Shown here one piece after another: positions 28,140 through 39,650 of a stretch of DNA of 64,000 bases. Position 1 is the first letter of the stretch. The number at the start of each line of letters is the position of its first letter. Both the position numbers and the translations under genes were made by a program. This DNA is from Anisakis pegreffii (taxonomy: Eukaryota; Nematoda; Chromadorea; Rhabditida; Anisakidae). The notes under the pieces are model-generated. The model had not been told where the DNA came from. It was given only the letters and a program-made list of their open reading frames with translations, and did not search any database. The stretch covers positions 57,607 to 121,606 of the forward strand of contig JAPYMA010000822.1 of NCBI GenBank assembly GCA_035041965.1, written 5' to 3'.

Positions 28140-28259
28140 TACAAAAACAAAAATGACACACAAAAGTCTATCATTAGAAATTTGACTATGAGAATTTTCA
28201 ATGTTGAATAAGAACCTTAAAAGCGTGAAAGTGGTTGCAGCAATCACATTCATATTTAA

Positions 28260-30959
28260 ACGATTTATTCGCTAATAATAAGTTGTCTACTTCTGTAAAC
28301 GTTTCAGTCAAAATGTAACCAATTCTGGTTAAATTCTATCAACCCATAATGCGACATTTTTTTAATAGCGCATAGATTTAGCACGTAGTTAGCATGGAAT
28401 ATCGTTGAATTTGTTCACCCGAAAAACTCGAAAACGAAAAGCAAACGATTCTACAGTCGTGCGATTTGTTTCACTGAAATATATATCCTCTCAGGAATGC
28501 ATTTCGTCGTTAATAAAAAGTGATCATTAAGATACGGCCCAACAGAATCAACAAGCACACTTTCAATCATTAGAGATCTATTTAATGCCATCTTCTTTTA
28601 AAAAACACTTTGTTTTGTGCGCTATTTGTGAACTTGATTCTCTCATTACAACAATATCATATCTGATGAACAATTATGAAAGAGACGTTTTTCTAATTTG
28701 ATTTTATCAAACATCGTCATAATGTCTCACGTAGAAAAAATTAAACTCGTAATGAACAATAAAATATGTCATTCAATCAACTGAATATAGTTGGAAATGC
28801 ATCTTAACTATTGCAGAATTAATAAATTATCATATTCAATCATCACATCACTCGAACAAAACTTATAACTGTGGGCTTTCGGAAGTTGTAGATTTAGCAA
28901 ATACACTGTCTTCAAACCGAGCATACAATTAATACGGCGGTACTGAAGACAATGAAAGTTCAAAACGAACATGACTATTAAGAAGCCAACACTGCATTCA
29001 AAACACCTACTTAAAGGTGCGCTTTGATGTCACTGAGCAAAGAAACTCGCCACTTGTTTAAGAATGCAAGAGCTATAGATGCTTAAAGAACGGATCATGA
29101 ACGATCCCTCGAACAAATGCCATTTACTTCACAACGAAAGCGAAAAGAAATGGTCAGATAAATGTGAGTGCATTTCCATTCAGCAATAAAATTTGCTTGT
29201 AGTGGACGAGACAGTCCAATTGAAAATGAATCATAAAAATGAACAATCAATAAATGAATCCTTTAAAAAAAGAAGAAATTCAGTAACAATTCATTGTTAA
29301 TGTCTTCTATGAAATTTTTAAAGCCAACATGTGCTTCATCTCACGCCTTTTCGTGTTCTTCTTCAAAGAGGACGGATCTTGCCGTCTTCACGTTTTTGTA
29401 CTCAGGGCAATAGACTCCTTGTTAACGGGTAATAGTCGCCTTCTCACTTGATCGAGTGTTCCTTTGCATCATAAGTTATTATCTTTGATGCACCCTTCGG
29501 TTTCCCATCGATTTTTTAGGATTAGCATCTGGGAGTAAACCAATGAAACTGAGAAAGTTGTAAGTATCCATAGCGAATACGAGAACCTCATTGTGATCGG
29601 ATCAAGGGGGACCTTCACAAAATTTCTACACCCTTCAGTATGGAAACATTCATTCTGAAAATGAGATATCTCTACAGTGATGTTTCACAGTTGTGTTTCT
29701 GGAGCACTCACGTTCCGTGCCCTTTCTTCGCTTTATGGCAAACCGACATTCCACCTCGGACAGTCTAATATATTTTAAACAACTGAGAAGAAAGTCAAAA
29801 AATCGATTCAATGATTAAGAAGTTTACTGCCAATAATTTTCGCTGGTTCCAAAGGAGTTAATTTTCTGTGCTCGAACAAGCACCCTGAAAACATTACTAT
29901 GCAACTGTAGAAGAACTATGAAAATAAAAAGTCAATGATGGCTTGTCAGTCATCGCAACATCGTGCTGGAGGCCATTTCCACCTGCCTACGAAAAGCGCT
30001 GATCTGTGAGAATTTTCATTTGAACATTGGTGCTTCACTGAGAATTAAAATTACGACAAAGCAACGATTAGGTGAAAGTTGATCGCAATATTTTTGGAAT
30101 ATGTCGAACAATTGATTCGTTGTACAACGATTCAGTAGCTGAACGAATAAAATGTGGGCAGTGATCAGTAAAAGCGGCTGAGAGAAAGTACAGAAAAAAG
30201 CAATAACGAATAATCCAGAGAGCGGGCAAGGAAAATTGAGGAGGTATATGGAAGAAAATGGAAAGTTGCATATTTATTTAAAAACTGTTGAATACTCAAA
30301 CATGCAGAAGCAGTAAAATGTAAATGTTGCAATTAATGCATTTTGAATTCACTCCTTGCTGTTGAACATTTACACTTGAAAACGTTTACTCGCAATCAAT
30401 GCGCAATGCATAAACCAATAATTAGAAAACGAAAAATTCGTCTACAATCGAAAATTCATCTGAACGAATAATCTATCTGATGATATTTTTGATTCTGTAT
30501 ATTCAGACTAATCCGTGGCCCAGTAGGGGATATTTTCATTGATATCAGCTCAAACAAACATGAGGCAATCGTTATAAGCGGCATCAATAATCTGGTATAG
30601 GTATTTATCGGTGCGGTTGCTTATTTCAAAAAAGACTGTAAACTTTCCATAAATAAGGTTTATTATGCTGAAACCTTGAAAAGCGCTAAAGTGTGACGTC
30701 AGGACTAAGAAAAAGGCTGATGATTTACGCCTTTACAGTTTGAATTGATGTTTTATCCCTTGGAATTGATCTCATTAGTTTCACATGTCGGTGATGCAGT
30801 CTAAAAGAATCGGCACCTTGATCTGAATGGATTGATGAATATATTCGAAGAAAATCCAGGAACATCCTGCTAAACAGTGTAATGGAACTATTCCATTACC
30901 ATGAGGTCTATTTGTAGTCTTTGATCATTATCAGCAGAAAAAATTTCATATGTGGGCAT
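28260..30959. other. No gene seen
   Basis: AT-rich sequence. A perfect short hairpin (gtaatggaa, three-base loop, ttccattac) lies at about 30880-30900. The denser patch at 29340-29500 looks like decayed coding sequence but could not be read in one frame. Confidence 0.4.
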
Positions 30960-31176
30960 TAGTGATGTTTCTATTTCACACTTCTAGTAAAATGTTCTGT
31001 TCCGCCCTTCTACTTCTTTGTTCTATTCTATTCTGATCTCTAAACTGTTCTGTTCTGTTCCCTCAGTCAGAAAAATATCATGATGAAAATTGTGGCAACG
31101 CTTCTACTATATAAATTGATAATAATATCAATAATGATAGGAATAAATAATAATAACACCAATAATGATAATAAAA

Positions 31177-31266
31177 ATAATAATAATAATTATTATTATT
31201 ATTATTATTACTAGTATTATTATTATTATTATTACTATTATTATTATTATTATTATTATTATTACT

Positions 31267-31297
<31 letters not shown>

Positions 31298-31299
31298 CT

Positions 31300-31337
<38 letters not shown>

Positions 31338-31375
31338 TATTATTATTATTATTGTTATTATTATTATTATTATAA
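31177..31375. repeat. (ATT)n microsatellite broken by ACTAGT
   Basis: A nearly pure ATT trinucleotide run is interrupted at intervals by ACT/ACTAGT units and a single GTT. It lies inside the MITE at 30960-31627. The open frame through it, mostly isoleucine, is an artefact of the repeat. Confidence 0.9.
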
Positions 31376-31462
31376 ATAATAATGATAATAATACAACAAA
31401 GGTAATTTCATAATCACTGCAGTCTTCGTAGAGAATAGTTTAAAAAACATCCAAAACCTGTT

Positions 31463-31540
31463 CTATTCTGTTCTTCTATTCCATCCCTCTGTAGTTCTAT
31501 TCTGTTCTTCTATTCCATCCCTCTGTAGTTCTATTCTGTT
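31463..31540. repeat. 34-bp tandem duplication
   Basis: The unit starting 'ctattctgttcttctattcc' occurs twice without a change (31463-31496 and 31497-31530), followed by a partial third copy. It is built from the same GAATAGAACA-type motif that fills the MITE. Confidence 0.85.
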
Positions 31541-31627
31541 CCGTTGTGTTTCGCCTTTATTGGAACCGTTCTGAACCATAGAATAGAACAGGAATAGAAC
31601 ATTTTAGCTGGAATAGAAACATGACTA

Positions 31628-33358
31628 GTGGAGATAATTTTAGGCGGCAACAACTATAAAAGTGTTCATAAAACAATTTCAGTAGAGTACTTGATACCGC
31701 TAACTGGCTTTAATGAACCAATGTCTTAGTTTTAGGTTATAAACAAAATTTTTGTCATTATCGAATGATATAATTGTGCTATCTCAATTGCACGGTAGCA
31801 CAATTACGAATAAGCAATCATTTAGAATTTATATATCTGTTATTGTTTTTTTGAGTTACAACTGGTTTTTATAATCACATCATTCATCAGTCATCACAGC
31901 AGTTGTCTCACCTCGCTATCATTTCATTCGAGCACATCATTTTGCTGATACATAGCTGCTATCGTGCGTCACTTAATTCCACCGTTCCGGCAATATTCAA
32001 GCTGAAGTTCAGCTAAGATCTTCGGTTAACTAACCTTTGCTTAACTTTTTTAGCAGATTCTAATTGTTTATCTTTCTCATTGTTCCAGATTTTTGTTTGT
32101 GTCGATGGCTTATCCTATCAAGAACTTGTTCAGATTTTGCACTGTAGGAAAGTCATATGGCGTATGGAAGCACCCACCGCCAACTCATTGCCTTTGAAAT
32201 AGAGAGGCTATCGAAAAATTCAGAAGTTTCCTATCAACTTGACGTCTCTTGCATTTACGAATATATAATCCGCGCTGATTATTACCTCATTTTACAAATG
32301 GAACCGCCGTAAGAAGGAAACAAAATCTGCCACACATCCATAACGTGTAGTATTCATAGAGAAACATGCGTTATGTATGAATACTACACTGATCAGAACC
32401 AACAGAATTCAGTTGAATCAATATCAGTGAAGGATGAATCATTCCAGTTTGATCATACATTGTGAATGAAAGTGTAGCAGCAATAAAAATCATTGCATAG
32501 TATCATCCACGAAAACTTTAGTAATCATCATCATGGCCACTTCGTCTCTTCTGTCATGACCAGCTGTTCATTATTTCAGTGAATCAATCACTGAATGCGA
32601 TCCTCAAATTCAGTATTCTTCACCTATAGCATTTACCTCATCACATTCTTTTTCTGCTCCAAAACAAATGTTGGACCCATTTGCTCGTCACCTGTCCACA
32701 TTGTTTCGATTTATCAACACTTTGTAGTTTCTTGCTTATGAATTTATGAACACGAGAGAACGATTCAGCTATAAAACGCATCAATATGTCAAAAAGCGAA
32801 TTCCCTTCAGCATTTCATGCTCTTCATGGCAATCGTTAAGAAATCATGCAAAGATGTTCGGTCGTTCCATTAGTATCATAAGATGTGTTCAGAATTGTCT
32901 GCACGAAAATATTTTTATTCGAATATGCATAACATTATTGATTTCCCGGTATAATGAATCTGCACAAATATTTTCGGAGCAGTGAAAACTTGGTTATAGA
33001 GATAACTGCCCTTCGGCCACTGAATTTTGGTTGTTGGTAAGTGGCTTTAAAAATGGCATGTGTTTTATGGGTAAGGAGGAAGCCGATGAAATGCTGCCCG
33101 CATTCGTGAAACTTGATTTGATGATCTGCAAAGATTTCGAATACGAAAGCATCCTGAAGAAAAAAATAATTTAGAAACGAATCGCTCGTTTTGCAGCCGC
33201 CGAGTGATGTAAATTTGAAGTTGACCGACGATTGGGAAAATCTTTAGCTTTGTTTAGCACTGAAGCCATCACAAAGTAGACAGTGGTGGGAATGAGCGTA
33301 GATTTGTTGCCGAGAATTTTTTCGTTAACTCATTGTTGAGAACGTCTAACTGTTGACA
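31628..33358. other. No gene seen
   Basis: Short frames only (for example 32746-32985). No domain or splice partner was recognised. Confidence 0.4.
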
Positions 33359-33554
33359 ATGGTCCACCTTCGGTTCCGCATTCTCCAAATTTTCGACAAC
33401 GGCTCCGACTTCAACTCTGACATTTGCTTCGCTTTGCTCCCGTTCTGAAAAAAATTAATCATATAGTTCTCAGCTTCGGCCGCTGAATTTTACTGCGACA
33501 CTTTTTTTTGATATAGTCAGAAGCATTTTTTGGCTCCGAAGCTTGGACATTAAT
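33359..33554. mobile_element. Diverged relative of the family 2 MITE
   Basis: The reverse complement of the right end, about 33530-33554, reads CATTAATGTCCAAGCTTCGG then AGCC and an A run. It aligns with the left end of the element at 26287 (CAGTGATGCCTAAGCTCCGA then AGCC and an A run). The interior has the same GGAGCCGAAG-type low-complexity sequence. The left boundary is uncertain and no target duplication was found. Confidence 0.4.
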
Positions 33555-34104
33555 GTTTATAACACTCATATGCAACTTTGTGATGATAAATAAGCCAATT
33601 GTGACTTAGGACAATAGAATACCCTTATTTTTCCTACCTGCGTTCTATGCAGACCACGCAGATATGAGAACAACGACCCTCTTGATGTGGAGGAGTCCTG
33701 TGACTTGTCCTGAATATGCATGCCCCTGCGGATGGTTTTTATAAGGGGGTTCTCGCGGGTACACCCACGGAGCAATTGCTCAAAATTCCAAACACCAGGA
33801 CGGATCTGTTGATTGGGAACATAAATTTCGCGGGTTTTTCTGTGCATAATGTATTCGAGAATGGCAATTCCACGAGAAAGTATAGCACTTCATGTGTCTG
33901 TGATGATATTCACGAAAACTTATGACTTCCATATAATTTCAATATAGAGAACAGAATTACCTCACTCAGAATCTCACAACAACCTATCTCCCATTCCAGT
34001 TCACACTTCAAAACGGGCAAGTTGCGCTTGAACTGCATGTGGCACAACGTATCCGGCGCCTGATAAACATGTTTTTAGAATTCACGAGCACAATTCTGAC
34101 AAAG
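33555..34104. other. Region upstream of ET gene A; unrecognised GC-richer patch
   Basis: About 33640-33860 is less AT-rich than its surroundings and open on both strands (33566-33847 minus, 33716-33925 plus), without a recognisable product. The last 80 bp before gene A resemble the sequence upstream of gene B. Confidence 0.35.
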
Positions 34105-34402
34105 ATGATAAGTTCCCATGCACTCGTTTTTGTGATCCTCCTCGCTGCCATTCACCTCGGATACACCATCAAGTGTTACACGGTTAAAATTTTATCTTTT
34201 AATGTAATTCAGTGCAATCACTCGCCAATTATAACCGCACACCTTGGGCATTATGATATTATTGGTGAAAATTTTGATGATCGAGTGAGAAACGTTCTTC
34301 ACGTACTTCTTGTTTCTTTGGAAAGCCGATTCTTCACTTCGACTATCAAAACTTCAACCACACCAACGAATTTCTGATTAAGGGTTTCAAATTAATTCGA
34401 GG
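34061..34402 (+). repeat. 342-bp block shared with 39309-39650
   Basis: Read base by base, this block and its partner appear to be the same. It covers the last 44 bp of leader, exon 1, all of intron 1 and the first 20 bp of exon 2. Both flanks are homologous but clearly diverged. This looks like a gene-conversion tract between ET genes A and B. Confidence 0.88.
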
Positions 34403-35080
34403 ACAGAGCTTCGGTACAGAAACCGAAGAATGTGACAACCAGTCAGCTTATTGTTACAATATGACCGTTAATGCAGCCGTTATTATCAATGTGGCGAAAG
34501 CTGGCTGCTCATATTACAGATGCATGGTCAGTTGCTTTTTAATCCATCATCTCACAAATTCCTATGCCTTAGAATCAGATACCTATATCTAAAAGATCAA
34601 TTATTTGTTGAAATTCGATCGTCCACACTGAATTCCTTGAATTGCGCAAGTCGGTTCTCAAAGAGACCGATGAGTTGATAGAACAACATCCTTTCATCGT
34701 TTTGCATTTAAATAGTTCATAGGAGAATGACTTTTAGAAAAATTACAAGAGAATAATGAAACATCTTATGTAAAGATTACTTTCCAGAAGAGATTTCTAG
34801 GTAGAGGTCGTTTATTTAGCTCTTTGGATTCTGTGAAATTCAACAAGGAATATGCTTTGAGAACTTTAGTAATAGAATGTCTACATGGTATGTTTTAGGA
34901 TGAGGAAATACTTCACGACAATTCCAATTTTAATGAGAAATGTTAAGCCCTGCGAACAACTTCTAATTACTAATTTTACAATTCCAGTTTGCGCGCAATA
35001 CATGTCGCAGCACCTCGTTCCAAGGAATACCAGCTAGCTTTTGCTGCTGTGACGAAGATTTATGCAATGTAGGCGAGTGA
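34105..35080 (+). CDS. ET-module-type ten-cysteine secreted protein A
   Basis: Exons 34105-34182, 34383-34526 and 34988-35080 give 104 residues. The signal peptide is MISSHALVFVILLAAIHLGY. The mature part carries KCYT, EEC, YCYN, GCS, RCM, TCR, FCCC and DLCN, ten cysteines in the same spacing as genes B and C, and ends three residues after DLCN. With no membrane or GPI tail it should be secreted. Both introns are phase 0. Intron 1 uses a plain acceptor (ctgattaag), chosen because the join keeps the spacing of the uninterrupted gene C (KCYT-GFKLIRG against KCFT-EYTFVRG). Exon 1, intron 1 and the first 20 bases of exon 2 are the same as in gene B, whereas the rest is strongly diverged. Function unknown; the family is nematode-typical and extracellular. 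Confidence 0.8.
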
Positions 35081-36205
35081 ATGATATGCAAAAAGTTCAC
35101 TTCAATGGCAAACTGACTTCACTTTCCGTCAGCTCTCATAAACACACAAACACAAACCATCCATCCTTCCAGCCATAAATGTTTATGCTATCTCTCATAC
35201 TGATCGTGAGCAGATTCGTTCAGTTTTCTAAAGTGCATTATTTTGATTGCAACGATTTTTGTGTGTTTGCATTTCTTCCATACAATCATCTGAGCGAATC
35301 GCTCATTATATTGCATGCAAAACATCTATAGTTTCATGACCTTATTCGTTTTAAACAACAGCAAAAGTAAACTAATCGTAAGATGTAAAGTTGAAGTGGT
35401 CCTTCAACTGTGAGTGACACGGACAAATGATTCAATTGTATTTTATGAACTACATTCAGGTGTTTAGTTCACGAGAATTCTGTATCAAACTCTGTCATTG
35501 TAATTATACTGAAAATAAATGATAAACCAAAAAGACACTTCAAAAGAACAAAAGAATTTAATCATTACTTTGAGGTCGAACGAAATCTGTATGGTTTTAA
35601 AGTCGAAGCAGTGTAAGATGCAAACCGACCACTCTAACATAGGTATTTTGCGACGCATGAGACATGCGAATTACAAAAAGTTAGAGAATAAAATTGATCA
35701 AGAAAACGCATGTACTGAAGTGATGATATAACAACGACGTTGTGAACACGATACGGAAGTGACATTAGTCTGCCGAATGTGAGAGACTCGGAGTGTTTGT
35801 CTCATATTAGTATTAGACGAATCCTTACTGACGGACTCGTTATTTTATCTCAGTTTAAGTGCTGAATTCCCCTAACCCCATGAACCAGATTTTTATCATT
35901 AGCATATCCATATCTATCGTAAGCAATTTGTGACAATGTCATAAACTGCAAACAATTGAACAAAATTGAAAAAGGCTGGCAATGAAATAATCATAGTGAA
36001 TGTAAAAAATGATAAGATATGATCACTGAACAAACCGTGATCGCAATAATCGCGTCCCCAGTTCCCCAGAAATGTTCGACGAAGTTCCTTGATTGTAACG
36101 AAGTTGCATTACACTAAATCAACAATTTTAGTGTGATGCACAGTTCGCCTAACTGACGTTTCGGAATGGCAACTCCTCTTCACGGTTACCATAGGTTCGG
36201 TTGCA
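35081..36205. other. 3' flank of ET gene A
   Basis: About 35200-35520 aligns loosely with the 3' flank of gene B (about 40410-40790), showing that the whole gene was duplicated long ago. No further gene is seen. Confidence 0.45.
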
Positions 36206-36412
36206 GCCTAAAGATGAACCTCAGCCTGAGCTCAACCATCAACCTCAGTTTAGGTTTAAGCATCAACTTCATTCTCAGCCGAAGCATCAAACTCATCCTA
36301 GGCCTAAGCATCAACCTCAGTCTCAGCCTAAGCATCAGCTTAATCCTAGGCCTAAGCACCGACTTCAGTCTTGGCTTAAGCGACAGCCTCGGCATAGGCC
36401 TAAATAGCAACC
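36206..36412. repeat. 24-bp minisatellite
   Basis: Eight to nine diverged copies of a 24-bp unit, typically 'aagcatcaacctcagtctca' plus 'gcct'. Because 24 is a multiple of three and the unit lacks stops, more than one frame stays open. One plus frame reads repeated PKHQPQSQ-type octapeptides and another a Ser-Leu-rich repeat. No splice context or start supports a protein. Confidence 0.85.
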
Positions 36413-37352
36413 TCACAAGAAAAGATCATAAACTGACGAGTTATATATAATCTAAAGACATGAAAACCATATGCATAATTCATGCGCAACAAAACCAAGA
36501 AAATCAACAGTTTTAGTGTAGGAATATTTCATAATTAGATTACGAAACAAACAACCCCGAGAATTGCCGAAAGTACAGTCCAGGGATTCAAAAGTGAAGA
36601 AAAATATTGTGGAATTTGGCAGTGAATTTACCTTCGAGGCTGTTCGATGTGTAGAATAAAAAAGATGATAAGCGTGGGTTCACCTTGTCGATGGCAATTG
36701 ATCCATCTCAGAACGGGGATGAGCATGATATCTCTTTCTCAAAGAAAATAGAATTAATGTTGAATTCCCAAAATTTCGTAAGGTGCGAAAGAAGTGGTGA
36801 TGTGAACTGTTAAGTAATCGCTGAAATGCGAAACGAAGAGCAGGATTGCGAAAATGGTAAAACTGTTCAGATCGATTAAAACGATCCCACCGTCAAATTT
36901 CGAAAGCGAACGAGGTTTCTCTGCATTTTTCTGTACAAAACTGAGAAATCGAATGAGTGATTCAAAAATCAGCGTCCTTGCGTTTATTTCAAATAGTACT
37001 CTTTGAATGCTTTGGTGCTAATATCTTTTTGCTACAATGTTGATGGTCATGCCCTCCTTTGCTGACGATTTTATTTCAAGTGTTCCAGTAAGTTCGAATA
37101 TATGAATTCAATTATCTGTAGAACAAAATTTTAATCAATTTAAAGTATATGCGAACTTGAATAGAAAATTTGTCGTGGAATGTGTTTGATTTCCTTCCAT
37201 CTCATTGTCAGATACACAGCAGTTCGAATAATTATGCTGATAAGACATTTATAATTATGAAAATTTTTTCAGTGACTCTTGGAATAGTTGTCTTCTAAAA
37301 AACATTCATCTCAACATTGGTACTAAACGTGATATTTGTTTATCCTAGAAAG
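36413..37352. other. No gene seen
   Basis: AT-rich spacer up to the hAT-like element. Nothing was recognised. Confidence 0.4.
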
Positions 37353-37360
37353 GTGTACAT

Positions 37361-38718
37361 TAGGGTTTGCAAAATCCCGACGATTTTTCAATCCCGGAAT
37401 CGAACAATTATTGAACTATCGATGCGGGACATGTTTAAACACATTCTTTCAAACCAATATGTTCATTAGCAATCAGAAAGGAGGTAATTCAACAAATCAT
37501 TGAGCAAATCCAAGGAACTAAGTATTCAAATTAAAATTAATATTTTATATAATGATGCCAATGATCATGCCGCAGAGGCATACTGCATATTCTATGCTAA
37601 GGCATCTTGTCATTTTGGATCTAATTGTAAGCTGATAACAGTACACTTGCATGTGAATATGAAATTCTTGATTCTCAAACACTTATTTGCAATGCTTCAA
37701 GTCCATTTTCTCTCAGTATTAATGTCAGCTGAATTCTGCCGTTTCGAAAATTTCGATTTTTTACGGAAGAAATGCACCGCATGAATTATATCATTTGAAT
37801 TTTAAAATAATTAAAAGTTCGAAGTTTATCTGAAAAGGTAAAAAAATATCCGCAATGGATTTTCATCGAACCATCGAGCACTTACATATTTGATAATTTC
37901 GATCAAAAATCATGCAAATGTACTTGATATTCAAGCATAAGATCCTTTTGAATGAAAAAATTTCCCTCACTTCGACAATGAACTCTCACTGTGAATGAAC
38001 TCAGTGAGAATTTATGTACATTTCGATCGGATGAAAACGTTTCTGCCGTATAGTAGCCTGATTGCTCCAACACAACCACACTTCCCAAAAACAACCGTTT
38101 ATTTCTTCGCAAACAGTACACACACAAAATATCCGAAATCACGATTATTTATAGAGAAAATTTATACAAATTTTCACTCACTTTATTCAAATTATTTATT
38201 CAGATTTATTATTTCAATATCACAGTTTCCAAATAGCGAAGTGAAAAGACTTGCAGTCTTTGGAACATGCAGTTGAATTAATAGATGGAATACTGAAGCC
38301 GAACAAGTCTTGTGGGAGGAAACGACTCAAAATTTCATTGAACTTTGTTGCTCTTGGTTTTTATTAGAAAATGTGATTATCTCTGTTAGTCTATTACATA
38401 GAAATGCATCCAGATGAGGGTGATATAAACCAATGAAGAGCAGAATAATCAGTTGAATATTCAATGAAATGTTACGTAAAAGTTCATCGAGCTGTCGCTG
38501 ATCATGCCATTCGTCCGAATTGCGTCTATTTCCTTAGCTGATCATCAATGATTGGGGACAAACAGCAAAGATAACTGCATATAAATTAAATGGGAATGAT
38601 TAAGGCTTGCTTCAAGATGGGCATACTATCAAAATTCGCACAAATTGACCTGTTTTATCAAATCCCGAAATCCCGGGATTTTCCAGAACTTAACTCCCGG
38701 GATCCCGTGCAAACCCTA
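37361..38718. mobile_element. Non-autonomous hAT-like DNA transposon, 1,358 bp
   Basis: Both ends are TAGGGTTTGCA in inverted orientation, flanked by perfect 8-bp target duplications gtgtacat at 37353-37360 and 38719-38726. Subterminal ATCCCG/CGGGAT motifs lie at both ends, as in hAT elements where the transposase binds such repeats. The interior has only short frames (37500-37784, 37995-38276, 37903-38142) without transposase motifs. The exact duplication suggests a fairly recent insertion. It lies between ET genes A and B. Confidence 0.85.
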
Positions 38719-38726
38719 GTGTACAT

Positions 38727-39352
38727 TCGCAATGAGTTTTGCTCACTGGCTAAATGCATGACAGTGTGAAACCATTCATCATAATTAAAACAATGATAAT
38801 GTTGAAATTGTATTCCTTTTATATTCTTATAGGAAAACATAATGCAGTCAGACTGAACAACAGAGTAATAATAAAAACCAGCGAGACAAAATAATAAATA
38901 ATTCAGCATTGAGCTGCGATGAATGTATTACATCAGTCTTTGTTCATGATACTTGTTCATATGTTCGCATGAGCAGCAAAATCGCTCTTTCCATGCAAAA
39001 ATTGCTTGAATAAAACTTACACTCATCGTTCTTTTCTTCAATTTTTTTTCCTTACTGAACCCAAACCTTTCGTTGCTTTCTCAATCAGACCGTTGAAGCA
39101 GAATAAACTAATTAGGAATATTTTTTTCAGTGCCTCTTAAAATAGCTACGTTCACATTTATCATGTCATGCTCAGAACAGCTTCAATATGCCAATATACA
39201 TCACAAATGTCCATTTACGCACTGTGAAGCTATTTTGAGCGGACACTTCTATGGTACAGTTCACAACTGGCGTAGTGCTCTTGCTTGAATCGCATGTATC
39301 ACAGCGCTTGATAAACATGTTTTTAGAATTCACGAGCACAATTCTGACAAAG
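38727..39352. other. Upstream region of ET gene B
   Basis: About 39252-39308 aligns with the region upstream of gene A but is clearly diverged. From 39309 the sequence becomes the same as gene A's. The minus-strand frame ending at 38909 is discussed among the rejected items. Confidence 0.45.
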
Positions 39353-39650
39353 ATGATAAGTTCCCATGCACTCGTTTTTGTGATCCTCCTCGCTGCCATT
39401 CACCTCGGATACACCATCAAGTGTTACACGGTTAAAATTTTATCTTTTAATGTAATTCAGTGCAATCACTCGCCAATTATAACCGCACACCTTGGGCATT
39501 ATGATATTATTGGTGAAAATTTTGATGATCGAGTGAGAAACGTTCTTCACGTACTTCTTGTTTCTTTGGAAAGCCGATTCTTCACTTCGACTATCAAAAC
39601 TTCAACCACACCAACGAATTTCTGATTAAGGGTTTCAAATTAATTCGAGG
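39309..39650 (+). repeat. Partner of the 342-bp block at 34061-34402
   Basis: Second copy in ET gene B, in the same orientation at an offset of 5,248 bp. The match stops in exon 2 right after 'ttcgagg'. Confidence 0.88.

Larger units (their letters stand above)
30960..31627. mobile_element. hAT-type MITE, family 1 copy 2, expanded by ATT microsatellite
   Basis: The left end 'tagtgatgtttctatttc' pairs with the right end, whose reverse complement is 'tagtcatgtttctattcc'. The flanks gtgggcat and gtggagat match at 6 of 8 positions. The ends match copy 1 at 16908. The interior carries GTTCTATTCT-type motifs, a (ATT)n tract and a 34-bp tandem duplication. Confidence 0.6.

Noticed and set aside
31165..31413. 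Plus-strand frame of nearly pure isoleucine
   Set aside because: It is a translation of the (ATT)n microsatellite.
33566..33925. Open frames on both strands in a GC-richer patch
   Set aside because: No recognisable domain, start context or splice partner on either strand. Overlapping openness is explained by higher GC.
36166..36450. Leu/Ser-rich frame as a repeat protein
   Set aside because: The 24-bp minisatellite is open in several frames on both strands, so openness carries no coding evidence.
38658..38909. Minus-strand frame starting MLNYLLFCLAGFYYYSVV that looks like a signal peptide
   Set aside because: It runs into the right end of the hAT-like element, and with the element removed it stops after three more residues. 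It lacks the ET cysteine pattern and no partner exon was found.
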